From positions 1 to 64,000 of the forward strand of contig NC_019757.1 of the NCBI RefSeq assembly GCF_000317535.1: DNA of 64,000 nucleotides, in the 5' to 3' direction. The translations under genes were made by a program, and so were the position numbers. This DNA comes from Cylindrospermum stagnale PCC 7417. Lineage in GTDB: Bacteria > Cyanobacteriota > Cyanobacteriia > Cyanobacteriales > Nostocaceae. Of the stretch, positions 55,675-64,000 are shown piece by piece; the first letter of the stretch is position 1; every line of letters starts with the position of its first letter. The notes beneath the pieces were generated by a model, which worked only from the letters and a program-made list of their open reading frames with translations, did no database searches and had not been told where the DNA came from.

Positions 55675-55965
55675 ATGTCCAACCAGACAAACTTGACTGA
55701 TGCTCGTAATAACCTATCTGAACTCTGCGAACAAGTAATTGCAGATAGAGAAGTAGTGATTATTACCCGACAAGACGGTGAAAACGTCGCCCTTATTGCT
55801 GCTGATGAACTAGATAGTTTATTGGAAACAACTTATTTACTTCGCTCACCTAAAAATGCAGCACGTTTGTTAACTGCTTTAGAAAGAGCTAAATCTAGAA
55901 CTTTAAAACCTCAAAATATCAACGAACTACGTCAGGAGTTGGGAATTGACGAAGAAGAAGGATGA
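55675..55965 (+). CDS. Phd/YefM-family antitoxin
   Basis: A 96-residue antitoxin. It has 'LTDARNNLSELCEQVIADRE' and 'VVIITRQDGENVALIAADEL', the DNA-binding fold of Phd/YefM, then a flexible tail ending 'RQELGIDEEEG' that would wrap the toxin. The ATG at 55675 gives the conserved N-terminus (MSNQTNLTDAR). It overlaps the second YoeB-like gene by about 20 bases. Confidence 0.88.
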   Translation: MSNQTNLTDARNNLSELCEQVIADREVVIITRQDGENVALIAADELDSLLETTYLLRSPKNAARLLTALERAKSRTLKPQNINELRQELGIDEEEG

Positions 55966-56245
55966 ACCCCAACCCCAGGAAAATAAAGTTCGAGATGCTG
56001 TCTTTCATCCAGAATTTCGGGAAGACCTCACCTTTTGGGTAGAAACAAACCGCAAAACTGCGCTGCGTGCGTTGAATCTAATTGAAGCGATTATGCGAGA
56101 TCCTTTTACAGGTATTGGCAAACCTGAACCTTTAAAATACTTAGATTCAAATGCATGGTCGCGGCGGCTTACCCAAGAACATCGCATTGTTTATCTAGTA
56201 AGTGACGACCGCATCGACTTTCTGCAAGCTCGATATCACTACTGA
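55946..56245 (+). CDS. YoeB/Txe-family toxin, second copy
   Basis: A 99-residue protein nearly identical in its last 80 residues to the toxin at 55167 ('RDPFTGIGKPEPLKYLDSN', 'WSRRLTQEHRIVY', 'ARYHY'). The start is a TTG at 55946 inside the antitoxin gene, which predicts translational coupling. With the YefM-like antitoxin it forms a canonical pair. The family cleaves mRNA at the ribosome. Confidence 0.85.
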   Translation: MTKKKDEPQPQENKVRDAVFHPEFREDLTFWVETNRKTALRALNLIEAIMRDPFTGIGKPEPLKYLDSNAWSRRLTQEHRIVYLVSDDRIDFLQARYHY

Positions 56246-56265
56246 AACCTGGGGAAGTGCAGAAC

Positions 56266-56607
56266 ATGATACAAGACAGACAGCTTAAAGCAGAAAAAAT
56301 CAAACTCATGGCTGATTATGGATGTTATCCGCTATGGTGGGATAGTTCTGATAAAGCTGGTGATATTGACCCGGAAACATTGTCATTAAGTAAAGAAACA
56401 ATTACCCGTTTAGAAAAATGGGCAGACGTTTATGATGCAAAATTGAACTGGGAAGATCCTGCTAACTCACCAGGTTTTAGTGCTGAAGAAGAAGCGGCTT
56501 TTGAGGAAGAAGGAATTAGTCTTTGGAAGCAACTGCAAATAGAACTTGCACCTAATTATGAAATTGTTTATTTCAGTGAGTCATTACGCAAAGTTGTAAA
56601 TCATTAA
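56266..56607 (+). CDS. Small acidic hypothetical protein
   Basis: A protein of about 113 residues: 'KLMADYGCYPLWWDSSDKAG', then 'ETITRLEKWADVYDAKLNWE' and 'EEGISLWKQLQIELAPNYEI'. It is soluble and acidic. I have seen this type beside toxin genes and phage genes, but no function is known to me. It begins 20 bases after the YoeB stop on the same strand, so it may be a third member of the operon. An upstream GTG (56257) and a downstream ATG (56308) are alternative starts. Confidence 0.6.
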   Translation: MIQDRQLKAEKIKLMADYGCYPLWWDSSDKAGDIDPETLSLSKETITRLEKWADVYDAKLNWEDPANSPGFSAEEEAAFEEEGISLWKQLQIELAPNYEIVYFSESLRKVVNH

Positions 56608-57485
56608 AAATATTAATTTGTGCGTTAGGGAACGCACCCTACAGGATTTAGGTTTATAAACTAATGAAAAATCAAGGGCTTTCAACCCACGAAGGTGGGT
56701 TTTGTCTGTGTAGCCGCGATTTCCAATCGCCCATTTAAGTAATAAAAATTGAAAATATTAATTTGTGCGTTAGGGAACGCACCCTACAGGATTGAGATTT
56801 ATAAACTAATGAAAAATTGAGGTTTTTTAACCCAGGTGGGTTTTGTTTGTGTAGACGCGATTTCTAATCGCCCATTTAAGTCATAAAAATTGAAATTATT
56901 AATTCGTGCGTTAGGGAACGCACCCTACAGGAATTTCTCTCTTCCCTTCGTGTCCTATCTCTTCGAGACGCTTCGCGAACGCGTTCTTCGCGGTTAGTTA
57001 AAAAAATGCTCAACGAAGCGAGAAAACCCAAAATGCGATCTATTTTGAGGTGAGACGACAACAAAGCATTGAAAAGATGTGGACAATAACACAATCTTGA
57101 GGATACTTTATTATCTCAGATTAAAATCAGACCAGCGATATATATTTGTAATACTTCTAAAAAGATTTAGTTATTTTTATTACATTTATACAGATGGCTA
57201 TTACACCTTGACAAAATCTGCTGTCTAAAGCTAGCAGTACATTTCTACTATTTCCTAAAAGGGAAAATTACTGATAAATAAAAATTTATAGAGCATAAAT
57301 ATCACAATCCAAACCCATCACATCCGCCATTCAACAGCCGAAATTACCTATTTCTGTGTTAACCGAAGTATCTCACATAACGATGTAACAAAAATATCCA
57401 GCCAATATGACCAATTCTTTAATAAAAAATCAGAATATGCATGCTAAGGTTTTAACTTCGTTGTCTTCCCATAGCGCCTCAGCCC
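56608..57485. other. Gene-free region containing tandem repeats, upstream of the CyRepA1 gene
   Basis: The first third is a 2.3-copy tandem repeat (separate entry). A TTCGAGAC...CGCGAAC dispersed repeat follows at 56962-56981. From about 57095 to 57485 the DNA is AT-rich with no gene; it could hold the promoter and, if this were a former plasmid, an origin for the replication protein. I see no clear iteron array. Confidence 0.5.
56611..56937. repeat. Tandem repeat with 141-145-base unit
   Basis: Units start at 56611, 56756 and 56897 (the last partial). Each opens with TATTAATTTGTGCG or a close variant, followed by the hairpin GTGCGTT-AGGG-AACGCAC. The first two continue with a second hairpin-like 'AACCCA..GGTGGGTT' and 'GTAG.CGCGATTTC.AATCGCC'. 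The latter part recurs in inverted orientation at 60563-60614. Confidence 0.85.
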
Positions 57486-60400
57486 ATGCATCTGCATTAT
57501 TTACACCCCCAACACCTTGAAGAATTAGTCAAGAGCAGCGGTATAGATTTACACTTGTGCCAGCTTAATTTTAAATCGCTCCAAGGTGAAAACGCTTATG
57601 AATACTTACTAATTTCTGAACAACTCCCCCGCACCAACACCGGAATGGTGAAAAGTGGGTGGTTGCAGCGTTATGCTCATATTACAGAAGGTGGTTGGTG
57701 GTGTTCTGGACTAGACCCCCTGAAAAATTGGCAAATCATGGAATGGGGATGCTTTAAACCAAGTCAACCCCGACAAAATCAAAATGGCAAATCTATTAAA
57801 TACGAACATCCCCCCAGCACACCAACACGGGTGTTTTGTCTGCGGGTAACGCTGCAAATTTGGCAGCAAGTTGCCCAACGTTACAATTTAGCCATACCTG
57901 AAAATATCACCGTTTCTGCGGATGGGGAAGCGGAAGGTTTTTGGCAATGGGTGATGGAAAATAACATCTCCCTCATCATCTGCGAAGGTGTGAAAAAAGC
58001 GGCAACACTGCTAACACAAGGATATGCAGCAATTGCTATTCCCGGAATTACCAGCGGTTACCGAGTTGTTAAAGATGAATTTGGCAAAGTTACCCGTCGT
58101 CAACTAATTCCTGATTTAGCAGTTTTCGCCACAACTAACCGTAGCTTTTATATCTGCTTTGACTTTGAAACTCAAGCTAAGAAAATTGCCGCTGTCAATA
58201 ATGCCATTTCCCAACTGGGTTGTTTATTTCAGCAGCAAAATTGCCCTGTTAAAGTTATTGAACTTCCAGGGATGGAAAAAGGTGTTGATGAATTTATTGT
58301 TACCAAAGGGGCAAGTAATTTTGATAAACTTTATCGCCAAAGCGTTGATTTAGAAATTTATCTTGCTCAAACTAAACCCCATAATGAGTTAACAATTCCG
58401 GCGGCGCTTACCGTCAACTGTCCTTATTTAGAAGAGATTCCTTTCCCTACATCTGGATTAGTGGGAGTTAAATCAGCTAAAGGAACAGGCAAAACCACAG
58501 GACTGCAAACCGTTGTTAAGCAAGCAAAAGGCAGAAATCAGCCTGTTTTATTAATTACTCACAGAATTCTGTTGGGGAGATTTTTGTGTGAAAAAATCGG
58601 GATTAATTGGGGAATAGGTAAAGAAGAATGGTTTTTGGAAGATGAACCCACATTACCGATTACAAAATTTCAATTACCCATTACTAAATCTTTTGGTTTG
58701 TGCGTTGATTCGATTTGGAGACTTAACCCGGAAGATTGGCAGGGGGCGATAGTAATTTTAGATGAAGTTGAGCAATCTTTGTGGCATTTGCTCAATAGTG
58801 AGACTTGTAAACAGAAGCGGGTCAAAATTCTCAGAGTATTCCAACAACTAATTTCTACAGTTTTGACAACTGGGGGGTTAGTGATTGCCCAAGATGCTGA
58901 TTTATCAGATGTTTCTCTAGAATATTTGCAGGGTTTAGCAGGAATTAAATTAACGCCTTGGGTACTTATTAATCAGTGGAAACCTCAGCAAGGTTGGGAT
59001 GTGACGTTTTATGATTCCCCAAATCCGACGCCGCTAATTCATCAACTTGAATTGGATTTACTTGCAGGACGTAAATGTTATGTAACTACCGATAGTCGCA
59101 CTGGAAGATACAGTTGTGAAACTATTGAAAGTTATTTAAAGGAGCGTTTACAAAAGTTGCGACGGGAGTTTCCCAACACTCTGGTAGTTAGTAGCCACAC
59201 TACTAATACACCTGGTCATGCTGCGGTTGATTTTATAGCAGCTATTAATCAAAAAATTACTGAATATAATACCGTTTTTGTTACTCCTAGCTTGGGTACG
59301 GGAATTAGTATTGATGTCCAACATTTTGACCGGGTTTATGGGATTTTTCAAGGGGTAATTCCTGACTCTGAAGCACGTCAAGCTTTAGCGAGAGTAAGGG
59401 ATGACGTGCCGCGTGTTGTCTGGTGTGCTAAACGTGGTATTGGTTTAATTGGTAGTGGTAGTACAAATTATCGCTTGCTATCTTATTGGTATCAAGAAAA
59501 TCAAAAAGAAAATTTGGCTTTGCTCAGTCCTCTACATAAAATAGATGTAGATTTACCTTTGGTTTATGACCCAATTCATTTACGAACCTGGGCAAAGTTA
59601 TCAGCTAGGGTAAATGCTTCTATTCGCCTTTACCGTCAATCGATGCAAGATGGTTTAATTGCAGACGGGCATCAAATTTGGATGCGGAGTAATGCTGTCC
59701 ATAATAATATTATTAGAGATTTACGACTGGCATTTTTTGCGGCTGACCCCCAGGATTTAGCAACCCGCAAAAGGTTAATATTGGAAATTGTTAAAGTCCA
59801 AAAAGATTGGGCAGAAAACAGACAAAAAGCTAAAGATATTAAACGCAAAATCAAAGATATTAAGCAGCAAAATCAATTGACGGCAGCATCTGCTGTGGCT
59901 AAGGCTAGGGATATTGATTATGTGGAATATGAGCAGTTATTAGCTAAACATTCTCTCAGTGATGGAGAACGCAACCAAATTAATAAATATATCCTGAGAC
60001 AAAGGTATGGCGTTGAAGTTAGTCCTTTGCTGAAGTTGCAGGATGATAAGGGTTATTATGGACAATTGTTAACTCACTATTATCTAACACACGAAAGCGA
60101 GTATTTTTATGTTAGAGATCAACAAGAATGGTATCAGCAATTGTCTTGGGGTGAGGGTAAGGTTTTTCTGCCAGATTTAAAAACTTATACTCTGAAAGTT
60201 GAGGCAATGATAGCTCTAGGAATGCTACAGATTCTTGAACCAAAACGATTATTTAGCGAAGATGATGCTGATTTAATTTGGCTAAAAAATGCTGCTGTTC
60301 AGAGTAGTAAACACATTAAAAGGGCGCTGGGAATTGATTTGGTGAGGGGTAAGGAAGGTGTTTCGGGTATCAAAATTCTCGGACGACTGTTAAGTTTGCT

Positions 60401-60614
60401 GGGTTTGAAGCTGAAGCAGGTAAATGAGGTTTATCAAATTGATTCAGAAATGTTAGATGATGGTAGGAAAAAGATATTTGCAGTTTGGCATCAACGAGAT
60501 GAGTTGATGTTGAATCATATCAAGGGTGTTGGTGATTTAGAATTGAAGTTTGGGCGTTTTGAAGGGCGACTAGAAGTCGCGGCTACACAAGCAAAACCCG
60601 CCTACGCGGGTTAA
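57486..60614 (+). CDS. CyRepA1-family replication protein (Toprim-like DUF3854 plus helicase domain)
   Basis: A 1042-residue protein typical of large cyanobacterial plasmids. An N-terminal Toprim-like DUF3854 domain (about 100-290) has 'LIICEGVKKAATLLTQGYAA' and 'IPGITSGYR'. The helicase part has Walker A 'SAKGTGKTTGL' (about 335-345), Walker B-like 'IVILDEVEQSLWHLL', and motifs 'TPSLGTGISIDV' and 'QALARVRDDVP' near 600-640. It contains an in-frame heptamer-repeat insertion ('LPITKFQLPITK'). The last 17 or so residues are encoded by a dispersed repeat, so the original C-terminus has been replaced. It is in a chromosomal setting, so a plasmid-integration origin is inferred. Confidence 0.82.
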   Translation: MHLHYLHPQHLEELVKSSGIDLHLCQLNFKSLQGENAYEYLLISEQLPRTNTGMVKSGWLQRYAHITEGGWWCSGLDPLKNWQIMEWGCFKPSQPRQNQNGKSIKYEHPPSTPTRVFCLRVTLQIWQQVAQRYNLAIPENITVSADGEAEGFWQWVMENNISLIICEGVKKAATLLTQGYAAIAIPGITSGYRVVKDEFGKVTRRQLIPDLAVFATTNRSFYICFDFETQAKKIAAVNNAISQLGCLFQQQNCPVKVIELPGMEKGVDEFIVTKGASNFDKLYRQSVDLEIYLAQTKPHNELTIPAALTVNCPYLEEIPFPTSGLVGVKSAKGTGKTTGLQTVVKQAKGRNQPVLLITHRILLGRFLCEKIGINWGIGKEEWFLEDEPTLPITKFQLPITKSFGLCVDSIWRLNPEDWQGAIVILDEVEQSLWHLLNSETCKQKRVKILRVFQQLISTVLTTGGLVIAQDADLSDVSLEYLQGLAGIKLTPWVLINQWKPQQGWDVTFYDSPNPTPLIHQLELDLLAGRKCYVTTDSRTGRYSCETIESYLKERLQKLRREFPNTLVVSSHTTNTPGHAAVDFIAAINQKITEYNTVFVTPSLGTGISIDVQHFDRVYGIFQGVIPDSEARQALARVRDDVPRVVWCAKRGIGLIGSGSTNYRLLSYWYQENQKENLALLSPLHKIDVDLPLVYDPIHLRTWAKLSARVNASIRLYRQSMQDGLIADGHQIWMRSNAVHNNIIRDLRLAFFAADPQDLATRKRLILEIVKVQKDWAENRQKAKDIKRKIKDIKQQNQLTAASAVAKARDIDYVEYEQLLAKHSLSDGERNQINKYILRQRYGVEVSPLLKLQDDKGYYGQLLTHYYLTHESEYFYVRDQQEWYQQLSWGEGKVFLPDLKTYTLKVEAMIALGMLQILEPKRLFSEDDADLIWLKNAAVQSSKHIKRALGIDLVRGKEGVSGIKILGRLLSLLGLKLKQVNEVYQIDSEMLDDGRKKIFAVWHQRDELMLNHIKGVGDLELKFGRFEGRLEVAATQAKPAYAG

Positions 60615-61018
60615 AGAGGTTGTACATTATTAGTGTCAGAGAGTGAATTTTAGTTGAAAAAATTGTAGGTTGGGTAGAGCACAGGAGGGTTAGTTATACC
60701 AATTCTGTAGAAAGATGCGCTCAATTTAAAGATAAACAAACCACTCCAGACGCAGAGAAGCCAGTGCGTTGCGGAGCCAGTTGCGTGGGCGGGTTTCCCG
60801 ACTTGAGCAAACTGGCGTGGGGTTCCCCCCGTTGTAGCAACTGGCGCGACATGAGAGTTGGAAAAGACAAGGTTAGGAAATTCGGTGCAGCCTCATAAAG
60901 AAATGGTATTAGTACCAACAGGATTTTTGTTGGGTTTCGTTCCTCAAACGCCACTTGCTTTAAGTCGGGAAACCCGCCCAACGCAGTGGCTCCCCAACCT
61001 ACGCTTTAATATTAAGAC
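60615..61018. other. Gene-free region with a foldback repeat
   Basis: No supported gene. GGGCGGGTTTCCCGACTT (60787-60804) and AAGTCGGGAAACCCGCCC (60962-60979) are perfect 18-base inverted repeats 157 bases apart. The similarity extends outward ('GGAGCCA' at about 60774 and its complement at about 60988). The whole unit, about 60765-61005, looks like a foldback or MITE-type element. Confidence 0.7.
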
Positions 61019-61747
61019 CTAATTTACAGGACGGGGAATTGCACTAAATGATGCATCAATTACTGGGAATTTTTCCCAACCTGATGCATCAAAGTGCCAC
61101 CATTCTGTTGGTAGTCCGACAAATCCATATTTTTGCATGGCGTCTTGTAGTAACTGCCGATTTTTTCGAGATTCGCGTGTGCCACCGCTATAGTTTCTAT
61201 TGGAAGCTGGGGTAAAAGTATCAAATTCACTTGGCATTTTTAGTTCTTTACCTTTACTATCTACCAGTGTCAAATCTACTGCTGCACCGCGATTATGTCG
61301 AGAACCTCTGCTAGGATTAGCAATATAATTCTCATCTGGTAGTATCTTCCACATTAGTTTTTGCACTGACAAGGGTCTATAGCAATCGTAGACTTTTAAT
61401 TTTAGGTTATTTTTTGCTAATTCTTCTTGGACTTGCGAGAGCTTTTTGGCTACTAGATTTCGCAATATGCATCTGCTGTCTGTGTATAGCTTTTTTTTGA
61501 GAAAGTTGTTGGGTGTGGCGTAGCGGATATCAAGCATAATCTTTTTGTTGATTGATTGGATATCAACTAGCTGAGAGTTATCAGTAGCTGGAACTGCTGG
61601 TGAATAGCTGGAATAAAGGACTAATTCAGATATGGTTTTAGTGGTTGACTGCGGATTTGTGCTGGCTAATGTAACCTGATGGTAGGTAAGATTGAAGAAT
61701 AGTGTCAATATGATCAATGTTATAAATTTTAGCCAAGGATATTTCAT
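61019..61747 (-). CDS. VanX-like D-alanyl-D-alanine dipeptidase
   Basis: A 242-residue M15-family zinc peptidase with an N-terminal signal peptide ('LKFITLIILTLFFNLTYH'). Zinc and catalytic motifs are 'SRHNRGAAVDLTLVD' (His and Asp ligands) and 'TEWWHFD' (catalytic Glu and third His). 'VYDCYRPLSVQKLMW' is typical of the VanX/DdpX group. It is probably periplasmic and involved in recycling peptidoglycan D-Ala-D-Ala; vancomycin resistance is not implied, since no vanHA genes are present. Confidence 0.9.
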   Translation of the reverse strand: MKYPWLKFITLIILTLFFNLTYHQVTLASTNPQSTTKTISELVLYSSYSPAVPATDNSQLVDIQSINKKIMLDIRYATPNNFLKKKLYTDSRCILRNLVAKKLSQVQEELAKNNLKLKVYDCYRPLSVQKLMWKILPDENYIANPSRGSRHNRGAAVDLTLVDSKGKELKMPSEFDTFTPASNRNYSGGTRESRKNRQLLQDAMQKYGFVGLPTEWWHFDASGWEKFPVIDASFSAIPRPVN

Positions 61748-61812
61748 TGCTTATGCCTGGATAATGTTGATGGCTGAGGGTGTAATCTCACTTGACACCA
61801 GTGGTCTAAATT

Positions 61813-61975
61813 AGGACTTACGCATTGACAAAAAATGGTAAATATGATTATCGAGTTTATTCATTGAAAGCTCTATAGATTGTGCGTTAGGCAACGCACA
61901 CTACGGTTAGGATGGGTAAAAAGATGCATGAAAAAAGCTGGAAAAAAGGGTAAGTTTGTACGGTGCGTAAGTCTT
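61813..61975. repeat. MITE-like element, third copy
   Basis: The left end AGGACTTACGCA (61813-61824) and right end TGCGTAAGTCTT (61964-61975) match the termini of the element at 32024-32152 with one mismatch. The interior is different and holds a hairpin GTGCGTT-AGGC-AACGCAC (about 61881-61898) related to the tandem repeat at 56611. The surrounding gap 61748-62131 has no supported gene. Confidence 0.65.
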
Positions 61976-62131
61976 ATAAATTATGATATGCATTTGAGAG
62001 CCGATCTGAAAACTAGGGATAAAGAAAAATTGATGATAATCAAGGAAATTTCCCGCATTTATCTATATTTATCTTCTGTTTTTGGCTAACGGATGAGTAA
62101 GCACTGGAAACTCATAACCTAAATAAGTTAT

Positions 62132-63745
62132 ATGAATGCTGAAGATTTGATCAATCAGGGATTAAATAAAGATTTGCAAGGGGATTATTTAGGGGCGATC
62201 GCACTTTATAATGAGGCATTACGGCTCAATCCCTGTCTGGCCTTAGCTTTCTACCATCGGGGTCAAGCCTACTTTGCTTTGTCTGAGTACTCCGAAGCGA
62301 TCGCAAATTATCGCCAAGCAATAGAACACAAATTAACTCAAAATATCAATTTTGATATCGCTAAAGCTTATCACAGCCGGGGTTTAGGGCGTTTTGATCG
62401 CGGTGATCATCAAGGTGCGATCGCCGATTTTGATTCTTCTTTGGAGTGGTATCCTAATTTTGTCGCGGCTTACAGCAATCGCGGGAATATTTTCTATATT
62501 TTAGGGAAGTACTCAGACGCGATCGCTGATTATGATCAAGCAATACGGTTAAATCCTAACTTCGCGCCTGCTTATCATAACCGGGGAAATACCCGCTACG
62601 CTCTTGAAGATTATCCAGGTGCGATCGCTGATTATAACCGTTCACTGGAGATTAACCCCAACTTTGGCGAAGCTTATTATAGCCGAGGTTTGTTTTTTTC
62701 TCACCTCAAAAAATATGAAAAAGCGATCGCTGACTTTAACGCCGCGCTGAAATTAAATCCTGATGATGTGCAAGCATACTATGAGCGGGGATTGGTTTAC
62801 AGCGCTTTGGGAGATGATCAAAAAGCGATCGCCGATTATAACCAAGCATTGCAAGAAAATCCTACCCTGGCTTTAGTTTACGGCTTTCGGGCGAATGCGC
62901 GTCACCGACTAGGAGACTACCAAGGTGCAATTGCAGATAGCAACCGATTATTGCAACTTAATCCTAATTTAGCTGAGGGATATTGCGATCGCGCTGCGGC
63001 TCGTCGTGCTCTCGGAGATTATCAAGGCGCAATTCAAGATTATAATCGAGCATTGCAGATTAATGTTAACTTAGCTTTTGCCTATTATGGGCGAGGAATT
63101 GCCCGCGAGGCTTTGAAAGATTTTCAGGGTGCAATTGAAGATAACACTCTAGCCATAGAAATTGCCCCTGAGTTTGCTCCAGCATACTGCAATCGGGGTA
63201 ATGCTCGCCGCTTGCTAGGAGATGAACAAGGAGCAATTGCCGATTATAGCCAAGCATTGCAGATTAATCCCGATTTGATAGAGGCTTATTACAACCGAGG
63301 TTCTACCCGCTATGCTTTAGAAGAATATGAAGGTGCGATCGCAGATTTCACCCAAGCATTGCAGATTAATCCCGACTCAGCCCCATTTTATAGCGATCGC
63401 GCCAATGCTTACTATGCCTTAGAAGATTATCCAGCAGCAATAGCAGATTACAATCAAGCAATTGTCCTTGACCAAAGCTGTGCTGAAGACTGGTTTAACC
63501 GGGGTCGTAGCCGTTCTTTGTTGGGAAACTTAGAAGGAGCGTTAACAGACTTAAATCAAGCCTTGCAGCTACAACCTGACTGGGCTACAGCTTACATTTT
63601 GCGGGCGGATGTTCACCGGAATTTGGGTCAGGAAGAAAATGCGATCGCTGATTTTCAGCAAGCAGCCGAACTCTATCACCAACAAGGAAATACACAGTAT
63701 TACCGCCAAATCCTCAACCTAATCGCAGAACTTCAAGAATATTAG
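62132..63745 (+). CDS. Tetratricopeptide-repeat (TPR) protein
   Basis: A 537-residue protein built almost entirely of about 15 TPR units of 34 residues. Each carries the pattern 'GDYQGAIADYNRALQINPN..AYYNRG'. There is no signal peptide or other domain, so it is probably a soluble cytoplasmic scaffold for protein-protein contact. Many repeats have a HIP1 octamer (GCGATCGC) at the 'GAIAD' codons, which explains their high similarity at DNA level. The partner is unknown. Confidence 0.92.
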   Translation: MNAEDLINQGLNKDLQGDYLGAIALYNEALRLNPCLALAFYHRGQAYFALSEYSEAIANYRQAIEHKLTQNINFDIAKAYHSRGLGRFDRGDHQGAIADFDSSLEWYPNFVAAYSNRGNIFYILGKYSDAIADYDQAIRLNPNFAPAYHNRGNTRYALEDYPGAIADYNRSLEINPNFGEAYYSRGLFFSHLKKYEKAIADFNAALKLNPDDVQAYYERGLVYSALGDDQKAIADYNQALQENPTLALVYGFRANARHRLGDYQGAIADSNRLLQLNPNLAEGYCDRAAARRALGDYQGAIQDYNRALQINVNLAFAYYGRGIAREALKDFQGAIEDNTLAIEIAPEFAPAYCNRGNARRLLGDEQGAIADYSQALQINPDLIEAYYNRGSTRYALEEYEGAIADFTQALQINPDSAPFYSDRANAYYALEDYPAAIADYNQAIVLDQSCAEDWFNRGRSRSLLGNLEGALTDLNQALQLQPDWATAYILRADVHRNLGQEENAIADFQQAAELYHQQGNTQYYRQILNLIAELQEY

Positions 63746-63772
63746 AGGATTGGATCTCTCCTTTGTCTCCTC

Positions 63773-63809
63773 CAATTACCTTTTTCCCAATTACCCATTA
63801 CCCATTCCC
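63773..63809. repeat. Heptameric short tandem repeat (ATTACCC)n
   Basis: Imperfect heptamers of the ATTACCC/ATTACCA family in the gap after the TPR gene, the same family as at 36940 and 45445. Confidence 0.7.
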
Positions 63810-63954
63810 TAAATCCTAAATATTTGCTTTAATTCCACAATTCCCCAACAACGCCAATCTCCAAGACTGGCAATGATAGCAGATGCATCAGCACCTCAAA
63901 ACCTCAAGCTATCATTTACAAGAAAATATGCAGCTTTAAGCCAGAGGTTTTGCC

Positions 63955-64000
63955 ATGAAAGTAGCAGTTTTCAGCACAAAAACCTACGACCGGCAGTTTT
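63955..64000 (+). CDS. D-lactate dehydrogenase / 2-hydroxyacid dehydrogenase, 5' end only
   Basis: The ATG at 63955 opens MKVAVFSTKTYDRQF, cut by the window edge. This N-terminus is characteristic of fermentative D-lactate dehydrogenases (LdhA type). Only 15 residues are visible, so the call rests on that signature alone. Confidence 0.6.
   Translation, partial: MKVAVFSTKTYDRQF

Noticed and set aside
60721-60981. 86-codon frame before the VanX-like gene
   Set aside because: It is encoded mainly by the foldback repeat.
61880-62089. 69-codon frame before the TPR gene
   Set aside because: It overlaps the third MITE-like element and has no protein-like features.

Overview
The window is chromosomal DNA from a heterocystous, Nostoc/Anabaena-type cyanobacterium. 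The evidence is cyanobacterial DnaA boxes, HIP1 octamers (GCGATCGC) throughout, short heptameric tandem repeats typical of Nostocales, a dark-operative protochlorophyllide reductase subunit (chlB), the cyanobacterial division gene ftn2, a bilin-type GAF sensor kinase, nitrogenase-type genes (nifH, nifE, nifN) and a CyRepA1-type replication protein.

Layout. (1) 1-5.8 kb: dnaA, a probable oriC with seven perfect TTTTCCACA boxes, dnaN, and a convergent phytochrome/cyanobacteriochrome-like histidine kinase. (2) 5.9-9.3 kb: a decayed response-regulator fragment and ABC-transporter fragment, a small DUF7219 gene, a promoter region with three copies of a CCAACTNAGTTGG-type palindrome, a ModA-like molybdate-binding protein without modBC, and a PEP-CTERM protein. 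(3) 9.5-26.7 kb: thirteen minus-strand genes forming a biosynthetic cluster. A single type I KS-AT-ACP polyketide synthase is combined with the tailoring set normally seen with aromatic type II systems: an ActIII-like ketoreductase, a HxGTHxDxPxH cyclase, mono- and didomain aromatase/cyclases, two FAD hydroxylases, a methyltransferase, an acyl-CoA ligase, a hydrolase, a second SDR, an acyltransferase and an exporter. (4) 27-29 kb: a graveyard of NRPS adenylation, pabB and hsdR fragments. (5) 29-35.2 kb: the same palindrome again, beside an XRE-HTH/periplasmic-binding-like regulator, then nifH, nifE and nifN homologues without nifD/K. (6) 35-46.5 kb: housekeeping genes (ArsA-type ATPase, DUF2358, DUF4912, ftn2, pdhA, aldose epimerase, tRNA-Lys). 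(7) 46.5-64 kb: an AT-rich unknown membrane protein, catalase, two toxin-antitoxin loci, chlB, tandem repeats, the CyRepA1 protein, a VanX-like dipeptidase, a TPR protein and the start of a D-lactate dehydrogenase.

Two systems stand out. One is the 17-kb cluster, which I predict makes an aromatic polyketide by an iterative type I synthase served by type II-style enzymes. The other is a putative metal-responsive regulon: the regulator at 29.5 kb and the ModA-like gene at 7.4 kb share an operator-like palindrome although they are 22 kb apart, and the regulator lies next to an accessory nifHEN set.

Functions are assigned from motifs and family resemblance read by eye. No database search was run, so names of distant families are inferences.
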